From: Acidobacteriaceae bacterium
Lineage (GTDB): Bacteria > Acidobacteriota > Terriglobia > Terriglobales > Acidobacteriaceae
Reading direction: 5' to 3'
Length of the DNA stretch: 64,000 bases
Assembly: GCA_025356095.1 (NCBI GenBank)
Contig: JANXUR010000051.1
Location: forward strand, 1-64,000
The notes beneath the pieces were generated by a model. The model saw nothing but the letters and a program-made list of their open reading frames with translations. It was not told where the DNA came from and did no database searches. Shown in pieces: positions 34,261 through 43,362 of this stretch; the stretch's first letter is position 1, and each line of letters begins with the position of its first letter. Both the position numbers and the translations under genes were made by a program.

Positions 34261-34878
34261 ATGAAGATACGAGTGGATGCGATGGCGTTGGCGATGCCTC
34301 GGGTGGCGGGACATCCGAATCGGGCGGAGTTTCGCGGGGTGCTGACGCTGGTGGATGTGGCGAGTGATCGCGCACCGGCGGGAGCCAAGGGACATCGGGT
34401 AGTGCTGACGCGCAGTGCTGCGGAGCGGGCGTTGCCGTCGCTGCTAGGGATGGCACTGGACTATGCGCCGAGCTTTGATCGTCACGAGCCGCAGCGCAAA
34501 GTGGGCGTGATCACGAGTGCGGATGTGGTGGGGCGCGAGATTCAGGTGAGCGGATTTTTATATGGCCGCGACTTTCCGGAGATTGTACGCGAGGTAGGAA
34601 AGGACAAAGCCGCGCAACTGGCGGCGAAGACGGGGACGGTGCGGAAGGCGATGCAAGGGCAGCACGCCACAGGGATGCAACTGGTGAAGGGTGCGCGCAG
34701 CGTAAAGGCTGCAAGTGCAAGTCAGCAGGCGTTGGGAATGTCGTATGAGATTGCCGACGCGCGTGTGGAAGATATGAACGCTGCGGTGTGGAAGTTGACG
34801 GAAGTGATGTTCACCGGTGCGGCCATATTGCGGCGTGACCGGGCCGCGTATCAGAACACGTGGATTGAGTTGGCGTAA
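34261..34878 (+). CDS. Prohead-protease-like protein
   Basis: This 205-residue protein lies in the protease position between portal and scaffold. It has a His in SFDRHEPQRKVGVIT and a Ser in LGMSYEIADARVED, the order expected for S78-type prohead proteases (His then Ser). KLTEVMFTGAAIL resembles the closing strand of that family. It would cleave the scaffold and capsid N-termini during maturation. The match is by pattern only. ATG 34261 follows GAAGGAG by five bases; the frame upstream overlaps the portal end and is not used. Confidence 0.6.
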   Translation: MKIRVDAMALAMPRVAGHPNRAEFRGVLTLVDVASDRAPAGAKGHRVVLTRSAAERALPSLLGMALDYAPSFDRHEPQRKVGVITSADVVGREIQVSGFLYGRDFPEIVREVGKDKAAQLAAKTGTVRKAMQGQHATGMQLVKGARSVKAASASQQALGMSYEIADARVEDMNAAVWKLTEVMFTGAAILRRDRAAYQNTWIELA

Positions 34879-34922
34879 CAGCGAACGAACAGGGTGAGGC
34901 AACTGGGTTGAAGGAGGAAAGT

Positions 34923-35429
34923 ATGAACGAAGAGTTGGTACAGCAAATGGCGGCTAGCGCGGCGCGTCTGGCACAGGCGGCGGAAGCGTTAGAAGGCGCG
35001 GTGACGCGGCTGGACGCACAACAGGAAACCATGCAGAACAGTTGGGAAAACGTTCTGCAAAACAAGGTCGCGCATATTCTGGCGGCGGTGGATGAAAAGT
35101 TCGATGCCAGGGTGGAGGCTGAGGCGGATGCCCGGGCTGGCGAGGGTACGAGCGCGGCGGCAAGTGCAGCTGGTGGTGCGGATGAGCTCAGTCAACTGCG
35201 TCAGCAGGTGGAAGAGTTGAGCCGCGCCAATGTTGAGCTGCGAGCGCAGTCGGGCCACGCAACGCGTAAGACGCTGACTCCGGCGGTGAGCGCGCTGCTG
35301 ACCAAGAGCGGGGTCACAGTGGATGATCACTTTGACCGCGAGGTACTGGATAAGGCGCTGGCTCCGCTGAGCATTGAGCAGCGGATTGCGGTAAAGGCGG
35401 AGATGGCGCGGGCAGGGTTGATCAGCTAG
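34923..35429 (+). CDS. Scaffold-like coiled-coil protein
   Basis: This 168-residue protein is almost entirely helical, with heptad-like segments (ELVQQMAASAARLAQAAEAL and ELSQLRQQVEELSRANVEL) separated by an Ala/Gly/Ser linker. It has no Cys and no membrane segment. Its place directly before the capsid gene and after the protease-like gene fits a capsid scaffold. AAGGAGGAAAG precedes ATG 34923 by two bases; the TTG at 34908 lies inside that site. Confidence 0.65.
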   Translation: MNEELVQQMAASAARLAQAAEALEGAVTRLDAQQETMQNSWENVLQNKVAHILAAVDEKFDARVEAEADARAGEGTSAAASAAGGADELSQLRQQVEELSRANVELRAQSGHATRKTLTPAVSALLTKSGVTVDDHFDREVLDKALAPLSIEQRIAVKAEMARAGLIS

Positions 35430-35433
35430 GCGC

Positions 35434-35469
35434 GAGTTGCGCGAGTTGCTCGAGTTGCTCGAGTTGCTC
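35434..35469. repeat. 9-bp tandem repeat GAGTTGCTC, four units
   Basis: Units start at 35434, 35443, 35452 and 35461, just after the scaffold-like gene. The first unit ends in CGC. Confidence 0.9.
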
Positions 35470-35495
35470 GATACACATTTTGGATAGATGAAACC

Positions 35496-35520
35496 ACGCG
35501 GCTTGCGAGCCGCGTTTTTA
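35496..35520 (+). terminator. Hairpin terminator/attenuator before the capsid gene
   Basis: A perfect 8-bp stem ACGCGGCT/AGCCGCGT (35496-35503 with 35508-35515) has a 4-base loop and is followed by TTTTATTTG. It may separate scaffold from capsid expression, with a capsid promoter downstream. Confidence 0.8.
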
Positions 35521-35646
35521 TTTGTCCGCAGAGTTGTTTCACCAGATTGATTTTGCGCGGACGGCGGATCGCGGCACACGCAAGTGGGCCGGGAGCTGGC
35601 TTGAACCGCAGGGGACTAAGGTCCCAATTCCAACGCAGGAGAAGCC

Positions 35647-36618
35647 ATGAGAGCTCAATTTTTGGATTTGCACGCTGCCGCTGATTTTCTAGGACCAGGT
35701 GCAGTCGAAGTCAACATGTATCAACAGGAAATTTTCGACATTGTGCGCCGTCGTGGTGCGTTTGGCCAGCGCATCAAGTATGTGCCCGCCACGGGCCATC
35801 CGTCGCGCTTTTTTGAAGAGACGGCGATTGCATCGCCGACGGCGACACAGGCATTTGTGGATCCGCGCAACATTGCGACGGTGGTGCAATCGCCGACGCG
35901 TGTGGAGCGCAGCGTGCCGTTGAAGGCGCTGGTGTCGCAGATCAACTACAACCTGTTTGATCTGGAAGTGGGCCAGCAGCAGAGCCAGTTTGCGTACCTG
36001 CAAGCCAAAGATCTGGCAGATTCCGTCAGTGGTTTGCTGCGGACCCATGACCAGAATTTGTGGAATGGCAGCGATACCTCGCTGACCACGCCGACCACCA
36101 GCCAATACTTTGGCGTGAGTGGGCAGATTACTGCAGGCGGCCAGGTAGTGACGGCGCAGACCACGGACAGCATTGTGGACATCATCAAGTCGCAGATTTC
36201 TACGATGATGTCGAACTCGGGTTACGAGGTACGTCCGACTGCGATTTATGTAAATCCGGTGCTGGCGGACTTGATTGACCGCGAGATCAAAACCGCATTC
36301 AACGTGGTGTTGAACACGGTAGAGATCACCGGTGGATTGCGGGTAAAGGCGCTGGCCACACAGGCTGGCGAACTGCCCATTATTGCTGACTGGTCGTTGC
36401 CGTACACCGGCACGGTGGGTTCAGGCCTGGCAACGCTGCCCGCGTACATCGTGAGTGAAGAGCTCATTGAATACCACTGGCTGACCGATCCGAATCCGCG
36501 GGTGTTCCGTTTGGGACTGACCGGAAGCTTGGCATCGCAACTGGTGGTGGTGAAGTTTGGCGCGGTGGTGGTAAAGGGCGCGAACTATGCGCATGCACTG
36601 GTGAACGTAAAGCGGTAA
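35647..36618 (+). CDS. Phage major capsid protein (HK97-like fold)
   Basis: This 323-residue protein fits a major capsid protein. It has an early helix with YQQEIFDIVRRRGAFGQRI, then LVSQINYNLFDLEVG, a long helix with IVDIIKSQISTMMSNSGYE, the P-domain strand PTAIYVNPVLADLID, and a closing segment LASQLVVVKFGAVVVKG. It lies at the expected place after the scaffold-like gene and has its own upstream hairpin, as highly expressed capsid genes often do. A GGAG ribosome site sits about seven bases before ATG 35647. A long N-terminal pro-region is not obvious. Confidence 0.85.
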   Translation: MRAQFLDLHAAADFLGPGAVEVNMYQQEIFDIVRRRGAFGQRIKYVPATGHPSRFFEETAIASPTATQAFVDPRNIATVVQSPTRVERSVPLKALVSQINYNLFDLEVGQQQSQFAYLQAKDLADSVSGLLRTHDQNLWNGSDTSLTTPTTSQYFGVSGQITAGGQVVTAQTTDSIVDIIKSQISTMMSNSGYEVRPTAIYVNPVLADLIDREIKTAFNVVLNTVEITGGLRVKALATQAGELPIIADWSLPYTGTVGSGLATLPAYIVSEELIEYHWLTDPNPRVFRLGLTGSLASQLVVVKFGAVVVKGANYAHALVNVKR

Positions 36619-36711
36619 CCGCCGCAGAGCGAAAATCCCGCCCTTGGCCGACGCGAATTGGCGGCTGGGGCGGGGCACCGGGTGTTGTGGTGGGGAAGGC
36701 GAGGAGAGCGG

Positions 36712-37338
36712 ATGAGTTACTTGATGGCATCGGAATACGAGACGTATGGAGTGGATCCGCAGACGCCGCCGCAGTGGGTGGCGGCGGCATCGTCGCTGGT
36801 AGATGCGTATTGCCGGCGCGCGTCGTTGAATGTAACGCAGTACAACGAGCGTTTGCGGGTAGCTGCGGGGCGCAACACGGTGCATCTGACGTATCTGCCG
36901 CTGGCACCGCTGGCTCCGGCCACCTTGCCGCTGGTGCAGGTGCAAGGGCGCTACGCGCTGCCGAGGCGTGGCGAAGAGATTGCGCTGGAACCGCTGGTGG
37001 AAGTAGCGACGGTCTTCGGCTTGCCGGGCACGTGGAGCACGCTAGATGCGACCACGGTGGACTTTCAAGCGGACACAGGCGAATTGGCGTTTCCGGTGAA
37101 TGTGCTGGGGCTGGGCTTTAACGAAGTGAACGTGACCTACACCGCTGGGTTGGTGGTAATTCCGGATGTGGTGAAGTTTGCGGTGGCACAGATTGTGCGG
37201 AACGCGCAGGCGACTCCGGCGTTGAACTTGAAGCGCAGCCGGCTGGACCGAATGCAGATGGAGTACTTCAGCGATTCGCTGATTGATTCCACGGTGAAGA
37301 TGTCGCTAGCGGCCTATGTAGCGCAGAAGGTCGGGTAA
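36712..37338 (+). CDS. Head-tail connector (adaptor) protein
   Basis: This 208-residue protein begins with helices PQWVAAASSLVDAYCRRASLN and continues with beta strands, ending in a helix with PDVVKFAVAQIVRNAQA. The layout is that of gp6/gp15-type adaptor proteins that dock under the portal. GAGGAGAG lies three bases before ATG 36712. The next gene starts two bases after the stop, so they are cotranscribed. Confidence 0.7.
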   Translation: MSYLMASEYETYGVDPQTPPQWVAAASSLVDAYCRRASLNVTQYNERLRVAAGRNTVHLTYLPLAPLAPATLPLVQVQGRYALPRRGEEIALEPLVEVATVFGLPGTWSTLDATTVDFQADTGELAFPVNVLGLGFNEVNVTYTAGLVVIPDVVKFAVAQIVRNAQATPALNLKRSRLDRMQMEYFSDSLIDSTVKMSLAAYVAQKVG

Positions 37339-37340
37339 AC

Positions 37341-37763
37341 ATGGGCAGCACAACGACACGCTGGCCGGTAGGACAGAGTCAGGGAATTTCGCGGGCGGCG
37401 GATGCATTGCTGCGCTCGCTAGGCGGGACGGAAGTGACGTTTTTGTTTCCGATGCCGGTGGGTGGGGGGACGCTGAGCGAGTTGGGCGCAGCGGGGCAGA
37501 CGGCGCAACAGGTGATGTTTTCGCCCGCACTGATTAAGAGCCTGGCACCGCCGAATGACGGCAGCAAGGTGCGGTTTCAGGTGGTGATTGCGGCATCGAG
37601 CGTAAACCCGGTGCTGGATGAGATGCAGGTGGCGACGGGAAATGATTTGTTTGAGGCGTCTTTGGGGATGTTGTATGAAGGCCGACTGCTGCGAGTAAAA
37701 AGTGTGGTGACGGAGCACTTCGCGGAGTCGGCGTATTTGTTTCTGGTGACGGTGACGGATTGA
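37341..37763 (+). CDS. Head-closure-like phage protein
   Basis: This 140-residue beta-rich protein lies directly after the connector. Segments such as GSKVRFQVVIAASSVNPVLD and LLRVKSVVTEHFAESAYLFLVTVTD fit a small barrel of the head-closure (stopper) type. The assignment depends mainly on order and size. Confidence 0.55.
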   Translation: MGSTTTRWPVGQSQGISRAADALLRSLGGTEVTFLFPMPVGGGTLSELGAAGQTAQQVMFSPALIKSLAPPNDGSKVRFQVVIAASSVNPVLDEMQVATGNDLFEASLGMLYEGRLLRVKSVVTEHFAESAYLFLVTVTD

Positions 37764-37821
37764 GGCAAAGTAAGCGGCGGTGCGAGGCTGCACCTTGGTG
37801 GTAACGACTGGAGACACGATC

Positions 37822-38349
37822 ATGCAATTCAGCAAAGACAGTTTTTACATGGCACTGCATGACCGGCTGGCAGTGGTGAATCCGCTGCGGACGGTGATGC
37901 TGGATGGAGCGACGCGTCCGGCGATTGTGGTAGCGGAAAATGAGCCTGTGGGATTGACCGAGGCGCAGCCCAACGTGTTTTACCTGTGGTGGGGCAACGC
38001 ATTGCCGGTGAAGGGGCAGAGTGAGGGCAAGCGTCCGATGCTGGCGCTGGAAGCGGCGATTTTTTACCACACGGCGGGCACGGCCGATGATGCGTCGGAC
38101 CGCGGACGAACGCTGGCAGAGCTGGATCTGGAGCTGTTGCAGATGTGTTCACCGGCCTCTACGGCGAAGCAGGATTTTACGCAGACACCAGCCGCGCCGC
38201 TGGGGACGAATTTGTTGTGGATACGTCCGGCGTTTGAGGCGTTGGCCGTGAAGGATGCAGAGGCCAGCCGGAGCGGCAATGCTGCGAACCTGGTGTGGCG
38301 CAAAGCGAAAACTGTTGTGTTTTATTTTCCGGAGGTGGATGCAGCATGA
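37822..38349 (+). CDS. Tail-completion-like phage protein
   Basis: This 175-residue protein starts MQFSKDSFYMALHDRLAVV. Its middle reads KRPMLALEAAIFYHTAGT and an EL-rich helix follows. Size and position fit tail-completion or terminator proteins that cap the tail tube, but no signature is firm. ATG 37822 follows a CTGGAG site. The stop overlaps the next start as ATGA. Confidence 0.5.
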   Translation: MQFSKDSFYMALHDRLAVVNPLRTVMLDGATRPAIVVAENEPVGLTEAQPNVFYLWWGNALPVKGQSEGKRPMLALEAAIFYHTAGTADDASDRGRTLAELDLELLQMCSPASTAKQDFTQTPAAPLGTNLLWIRPAFEALAVKDAEASRSGNAANLVWRKAKTVVFYFPEVDAA

Positions 38350-39377
38350 GCACAGCGAGCATGGCGACAGCATATCCAGTGCGCGGGGCGATGGTGCCAG
38401 TGGCACGCACACTCCGCGCCTATTTTGCTCCGGTGGCGCGAACCACGGAGACGCCCGCGATTTTTGATCCGGCAGTGCATGGCGCGTTTGCGCTGGAGGC
38501 ACCGCCCGCTCCGTGGCTGAGTCTGGGATGGGTAGAAGGCTTTTCGCGTGCTGCGGCGACGAAGTTGCAGGTGGTAGCGGCAGGCAGCAAAGGGGCGCCG
38601 GGCAGCACGTTTCGCGATGCACTGGCCTCGCTGGTGGAGTTTGACTTTCGCGAATGGGGCAAGCTGCAGATGGCGCTGGCGGGGGGGTCGCAGCACATGA
38701 ATGTGCTGGCGGCCAATACCACCAGCACTCCGCAACCTTCTGGTGCTACGCCGATTGCGGCGGTGGCGCTACTGGCGGGCTCCACGGCCAGCAAGCTGGT
38801 GGTGGGAGCAGGCGCGCTGGGCGGCTTTAACGTTGGCGACTTGCTGGCAGTGGATGCGGACTACGCGCAGCAGACCGGGTATGTGGGCACGGGCATTGCA
38901 GCAGCGTATGTAAAGCAGTCGTCGGACGTGCGCAATGACGCAAATTATGTGCGGCGCGTCACCTTCAACGTGGGCCGGGTGGTGAGCAAGACCGTAGATT
39001 CGCTGGTGTTGGGGCAGCCCCTGTTGGGGGGAAGTCCTGCGGCGAATGCCAGCGTACAGAAAGTGGCGGCGTTTGTGGATCGTGAGGGTGGGTCATTTTT
39101 CCAGGAGTGGTCCGCACTATTTGTATGGCCAGAAGAGGCGGGCGGGCGAATCTGTTTGTACTATCCGCGACTGACGCCTCGAGCGTTGGCGGGCGCGGGC
39201 GGGAATGCTGGCGCAGGGGCGAACGCGCCGGAAGTGGCAACCGACGTGATGCCGCCGCTGAGTGCGCGAGGCTTGCATGCGTCGTTTCTGGCACTGCCGT
39301 ACACAGATATCAATGACAACGAAACTGTGGTGTGCTATCGCAGCTATTTTCCGTCGTCCTCGGCGTCGGTGTACTAG
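38346..39377 (+). CDS. Phage structural protein, tail-tube candidate
   Basis: This 343-residue protein has an N-terminal pattern PWLSLGWVEGFSRAAATKLQ, then VEFDFREWGKLQMALAGGSQ, which resembles major tail proteins that pack as a tube. The rest is beta-rich. It is coupled to the previous gene by ATGA. No sheath-like domain is seen, so a siphovirus-like or tubeless particle is possible. Function is inferred from order and general pattern. Confidence 0.5.
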   Translation: MSTASMATAYPVRGAMVPVARTLRAYFAPVARTTETPAIFDPAVHGAFALEAPPAPWLSLGWVEGFSRAAATKLQVVAAGSKGAPGSTFRDALASLVEFDFREWGKLQMALAGGSQHMNVLAANTTSTPQPSGATPIAAVALLAGSTASKLVVGAGALGGFNVGDLLAVDADYAQQTGYVGTGIAAAYVKQSSDVRNDANYVRRVTFNVGRVVSKTVDSLVLGQPLLGGSPAANASVQKVAAFVDREGGSFFQEWSALFVWPEEAGGRICLYYPRLTPRALAGAGGNAGAGANAPEVATDVMPPLSARGLHASFLALPYTDINDNETVVCYRSYFPSSSASVY

Positions 39378-39628
39378 GGCGGGCGAGCGCGGCGGGGCCA
39401 AGGCGGGTCCAAGGTAGGTCAGAAGGCAGGTCAGAAGGCAGGGTTACTATCGTTACCCCATGTGGTGTGATCTTGTTCGGATTCCGTAAATGGTTCCGCG
39501 CTTTGAGGCCATGTGCACAGTTTGACAAGTGGGCGCGGGCATTTGCCCGTTAACTTAGAAGCTCTTGAGTTATGCACGGTGCTGCCGCGCCCATGCGCGT
39601 TGCAAGCAATGATTGTGAAGACGCAAAC
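39378..39628. other. Gap in the tail module, no gene
   Basis: This 251-base gap lies where tail chaperone and tape-measure genes are expected in a long-tailed phage. It holds two copies of GGTCAGAAGGCA (near 39417-39440) and no supported gene. Confidence 0.6.
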
Positions 39629-41974
39629 ATGAAACTAAAGATTGACAATTACGATGGGCTGGGTCCGCAGGACTACACGCCTTGGCTGGAGCGCAGCAAA
39701 GCGCCACAGGTGCGGCGCAAGCTAAATAAGCCTAGCGAGTTGCACTTTGCGCTGGCCGCTGCCACCAGCACGCTGGTAGTGCCGGCCGAGGCGGCGCGCA
39801 TCACACTTTCCACCGATAGCGGGGGCGTGATTTTTACCGGCTACATGGTGGGCGCGCCAGCCTTTGAATACTTAGGCTGGGGGCAGCAAGGGCCTGCCTA
39901 TCGCTACCAGTGCGTGGCACGCAGTGACGAGTTTCTGCTGGATCGCAAGCGGTTGCCCGCGCGGGCCGCGATGGTGGCACGCAACGCCGGCAACACGCTG
40001 AAGCAACTTGCTACCGACTTGCTACCAGCGCAGTTTGACGTGACGGGCGTGCAGAATCTGGATGTGGTGCCGGGGTTTACGGTGCAGCCAGAAAAGCCAT
40101 GGTCGTACCATGCTGGATTGCTGGCCACGCTGGCGCGAGGCGCATACCGGGCCAGCAACGGTGCCATTGCATTGGCCGCGCTCGGGGCAACTACGCACAG
40201 CTTGGACGAAGCGTGGGCAAACTTTTCTCCGCAGAATCTGCTATTGCAGGCTGTGCCCGCGCATTTGAATGATGCGACTGTGGTGGGCCTTCTGGAACCG
40301 CAAGCGTATGTAAAAGATTACTTTGTGGGCGATGGTGTGACGCTGCGCTTCTATATGTCGCAGAAGCCATTTGACCGCACGCAAAGCACGACGCTGACCG
40401 AAGAATACTTGGGCAGTGTGCTGGATGCGACGCGCTGGACGACGGTGGATCCTGCTCACGCGGTGAGCGTGAGCGGGGGCAGCCTGCAGGTGAATGGCGG
40501 CACGGGCAGCGATGGTGGCACGCTGGTGGAATTTGCCGAACTGGTGGAATTGGGCGGGTCTGCGGTGTTGCAGCACGGCACATTTACCTTCAGCGCAGCT
40601 TCTACGGGCGTGCTGGGCGGGCTGTATGCCGGTGCGGTGAATGTTGCAGGCTGCCTGGCTGGATTCCGCATCACAGCGGCGGGGGCGCAATCGCAGATAC
40701 AAGCACTCATCAACGGGGCGCTGACCGGTGTGGTGACTACGACGGTGGGCGGACATCAGTATGCGCTGAGCACGCGGCTGTATGCGACGGAAGCATACCG
40801 CAGGCGGCAGCGCTTTCACTCGTCGGTGCGGGGGGCGGGGAATCCGCGAGGCGGCGATTTGCTGAATGCGGACGTGCGCGTGGTGGTGTTGTTGCAGGAT
40901 ATTGATCCGGCGAATGCGGCGACTCTGGTGGCTCCGGCGACGGTGTTGTATGACGGGCTGATTGCGCTGGCTCCAGAGAATTGCACGTATGCGCTGGTGA
41001 ACGCTGCGACGATGCACTGCGCTGCGGCGTTTACGCGCATTCTGCGTAAAACCGATGCGGAAGTGCGGAGTGCGCTGCCGGCTCAAGGATTCCGCACACG
41101 GCTGGAAGGCGCGCTGCTGGATGGCGCGGAGTGCCACATAACGCTGTTGCCGGAGCTGGCATTTTTCGCGGCGTATCCGCCCGCAGCCAATGAGCAGATT
41201 GTAGTGCACTATCGCGGGGGCGGGCAGTCGGCGGCGCGGGTGCAGAATGCGGCGGATATTGCAGCCCTTGCCAAGGGCAGCGATGATGGCATACGCGGCG
41301 CGTTGTTGCATGTGCTGGAGCCGCCTCCGCGTACGCAGGCCGATTGCGAAAATGCTGCACTGGCATTGATGGATGATGGCGTGCTGAAGGCGTGGAAGGG
41401 AACGTACAAAACGTGGAGCGATTTTCTTTCGCCGACCAATGCGGATATTTTTCCGGGCGATGCGGTGAGCGTGAATGCGCCCTCGCGCAACGCGGTGTTT
41501 ACCGCTATGGTGCGCGAAGTGGTGGTGGATGTGGCGGATCCGCTGAATGACCGCAGCGAGTACACGATTCATTTTGCGACGGATGCGGCAGAAGTACAAC
41601 AGCCGCTGGCGTTTGCTCTGAATCATGGCAAGGCACCGCTGTTGCCGAATTTGATCACGCAGACCACCACAGGCGTGGGCAGCAACTATCTGGCAGATTT
41701 GACCGAGGCGCAGATCACAATTGTTGCTTCCACTACCGTGACGATGGATGCAGGGGTGGCTCCGCCGAGCGGTGGTGGCATTGAAGTGCGGCGCAGCGAT
41801 GTGGGCTGGGGCGCGGGCAATGACCTGAATTTGATTGGCCGCTTCAATGCCCAGGTGTTTAGCGCGCCGCGATTGTCTCGGGTGCAGGATTATTTTTTGC
41901 GACAGTATGACGGGAGCTCGCCTCCGAAATACTCGCGCTATTCGGCGGCGCTGCATTTGGATTGGCCGCTGTAG
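39629..41974 (+). CDS. Large phage tail/hub-like protein
   Basis: This 781-residue protein starts with MKLKIDNYDGLGPQDYTPWL and a beta-rich region with RITLSTDSGGVIFTGYMVG. Further on are a FDVTGVQNLDVVPGF strand and a late DIFPGDAVSVNAPS segment. Such hub or distal tail proteins of the gp27 type form the cap of the tail and hold the fibres. The match is by general pattern. ATG 39629 is chosen because the fold begins there; the longer frame has a Cys/Asn-rich start. A terminator follows, ending the structural operon. Confidence 0.6.
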   Translation: MKLKIDNYDGLGPQDYTPWLERSKAPQVRRKLNKPSELHFALAAATSTLVVPAEAARITLSTDSGGVIFTGYMVGAPAFEYLGWGQQGPAYRYQCVARSDEFLLDRKRLPARAAMVARNAGNTLKQLATDLLPAQFDVTGVQNLDVVPGFTVQPEKPWSYHAGLLATLARGAYRASNGAIALAALGATTHSLDEAWANFSPQNLLLQAVPAHLNDATVVGLLEPQAYVKDYFVGDGVTLRFYMSQKPFDRTQSTTLTEEYLGSVLDATRWTTVDPAHAVSVSGGSLQVNGGTGSDGGTLVEFAELVELGGSAVLQHGTFTFSAASTGVLGGLYAGAVNVAGCLAGFRITAAGAQSQIQALINGALTGVVTTTVGGHQYALSTRLYATEAYRRRQRFHSSVRGAGNPRGGDLLNADVRVVVLLQDIDPANAATLVAPATVLYDGLIALAPENCTYALVNAATMHCAAAFTRILRKTDAEVRSALPAQGFRTRLEGALLDGAECHITLLPELAFFAAYPPAANEQIVVHYRGGGQSAARVQNAADIAALAKGSDDGIRGALLHVLEPPPRTQADCENAALALMDDGVLKAWKGTYKTWSDFLSPTNADIFPGDAVSVNAPSRNAVFTAMVREVVVDVADPLNDRSEYTIHFATDAAEVQQPLAFALNHGKAPLLPNLITQTTTGVGSNYLADLTEAQITIVASTTVTMDAGVAPPSGGGIEVRRSDVGWGAGNDLNLIGRFNAQVFSAPRLSRVQDYFLRQYDGSSPPKYSRYSAALHLDWPL

Positions 41975-42000
41975 AAAGCAGTAGGTGGGAGTGGGGTGGC

Positions 42001-42036
42001 GCCGCATCAGAAGTCTGGATGCGGCATTCGTGTTTT
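42001..42036 (+). terminator. Terminator after the hub-like gene
   Basis: GCCGCATC (42001-42008) pairs with GATGCGGC (42018-42025), followed by ATTCGTGTTTTT. Confidence 0.75.
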
Positions 42037-42093
42037 TGGGGATGGTGCTGGTGGCAACGTATCTGGTGTGCCAGAAAAACAGGGGAGTGGGCT

Positions 42094-42786
42094 ATGTGGG
42101 ATTGGATTGGGCAGCATCAATTTGTAATTGGCGTGGTAGGAATGTATGTATTTTCCGCAGTAACGCAGGCCTTGCCGCAGCCGCAAAGCAGCGGCGGGTG
42201 GTATCTGTTCACTTACAACTTGATACATGCGCTGGCGGCAAACTTCAGCAGCATGAGGCAGATGGCAATGGCCCCGAAGGCAACGTCGCCCACGGTGGTG
42301 CCTAAGTCCGCGGGATTTGTGTTGCTGCTGCTGGCGATGACTTTGGGCGTAGGCAGCGGCGTGGGGTGCAAGTCGGCGGCGTATCGCGTACACCCCGGGG
42401 CGGTGGATGTTTTCGATTCGCAGAGTTACGACTCGCTGCTGGTGGCGCAGGCGACGCTGGCGGAAGCGAAGAGTGAAGCGCAGTCGGGTGCGCTGCCCAA
42501 GGAGGCCGTGGCACCGTTGAATGCTGCCATTCGGGCGTATGACGTGGCGGAGACGGCGTGGCAGGCGTATCACGCGGTGGGTGCGAGTGCGGGTACCGCG
42601 GGCAACGTGGGCAACGCGGGCAACGTGGGCGCAGCGCAACGCGTTTTGCTGGATGCGCTGATGGCAATGACGGCTGCAATTGGCGAATTGAAAAACGTGC
42701 TGCCGCAGCAGCCGGGGAGTTCAGCAGGGAGTGCAGCAGGGAGTGCAGCAGCGAGTGCAGCAGTGCAGACTGGAGGCAAACAGTGA
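42094..42786 (+). CDS. Prophage membrane protein, possible holin/lipoprotein fusion
   Basis: This 230-residue protein has two unlike halves. Residues 1-55 start MWDWIGQHQFVIGVVGMYVF and hold a membrane helix and an aromatic region, as in small phage membrane proteins. A second hydrophobic stretch (SAGFVLLLLAMTLGVGSG) follows, ending in VGC, close to a lipobox, and then a helical Ala-rich region. It reads like a small membrane protein fused to a lipoprotein. A lysis role (holin plus spanin-like) is suggested by its place after the tail genes but is not shown. GGGGAG precedes ATG 42094 by six bases. Confidence 0.55.
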   Translation: MWDWIGQHQFVIGVVGMYVFSAVTQALPQPQSSGGWYLFTYNLIHALAANFSSMRQMAMAPKATSPTVVPKSAGFVLLLLAMTLGVGSGVGCKSAAYRVHPGAVDVFDSQSYDSLLVAQATLAEAKSEAQSGALPKEAVAPLNAAIRAYDVAETAWQAYHAVGASAGTAGNVGNAGNVGAAQRVLLDALMAMTAAIGELKNVLPQQPGSSAGSAAGSAAASAAVQTGGKQ

Positions 42787-43001
42787 CCACGCTACAGTAC
42801 ATTCTTTCGATTTTAGGCATTGCGCTGGGTGCGGCGCAGGGACTGGCCGGCGGCCCCGGCGGTAACGTGCAAAATGCGCTGAGCGTGGCGCAGGCGCTGG
42901 AAAAGATCATTCAGTCAGCGCTCACGGCGTATCAGCAACATACCGGACAACCGATTGACCCGGAATTGCTGAAGCCGATGCAAGGGATTGCGCAGGTCTA
43001 A
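42783..43001 (+). CDS. Small prophage membrane/helical protein
   Basis: This 72-residue protein starts at GTG 42783, which overlaps the previous stop as GTGA. It has one hydrophobic segment (LQYILSILGIALGAAQGLAG), then an amphipathic helix with ALSVAQALEKIIQSALTAY. Size and position fit a second lysis-cassette protein. A longer frame begins at 42558 but overlaps the upstream gene in another frame. The family is not recognised. Confidence 0.6.
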   Translation: MTTLQYILSILGIALGAAQGLAGGPGGNVQNALSVAQALEKIIQSALTAYQQHTGQPIDPELLKPMQGIAQV

Positions 43002-43362
43002 TTCCGTTGGGCTGCCAGTGGCGGGGTAGCGACCTTTTCGACTCAGAAAAAGTCGACTCAGGAAAATTCGGGCGCTTTGCTCCCGAACTCTGCTCCGCTC
43101 TCTGTATGACAGATGACAAAAATCATAACTCTTGCTAAAGATTTCTCCGAGGGGCAACAAAGGGCAAGGCCTGCGGCGATTTTTTGTGCTTCGTATATTT
43201 AGCTTCGTGTAGATGCAGGCGCAGTAGCATTCGCCATCCTGTCTGGCGCTACGAGTTTATACTCTCGTTGTGTCTGTCTTTCCATCGGCCGCTCGTAACG
43301 AGATGCTTCGGCGTGTCCAGAATGATCCCCGCGCCGCGCGTTGTGTGCAGTTGCGTCCCAAG
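43002..43362. other. Intergenic region before the second HipA-type kinase
   Basis: The gap has a hairpin near 43075-43095 (TTCGGG/CCCGAA) and another near 43036-43056 (TCGACT/AGTCGA). A T6 run lies near 43180 and a TATATT box at 43194. The kinase frame is open back to GTG 43270, but 43295-43330 looks like the CTTCGGCG...CAGAATGA dispersed repeat, so this part is treated as non-coding. Confidence 0.5.

Noticed and set aside
36658-36711. Upstream start for the connector protein
   Set aside because: GAGGAGAG directly precedes ATG 36712 and the earlier codons have no connector-like residues.
40241-42007. Minus-strand frame of 588 residues opposite the hub-like gene
   Set aside because: Composition is Arg/His/Ile-rich shadow; the plus frame fits the phage operon order.
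43270-43362. N-terminal extension of the HipT-like kinase from GTG 43270
   Set aside because: The first codons lie in a CTTCGGCG...CAGAATGA repeat-like stretch and the HipA core begins later; kept only as an alternative start.
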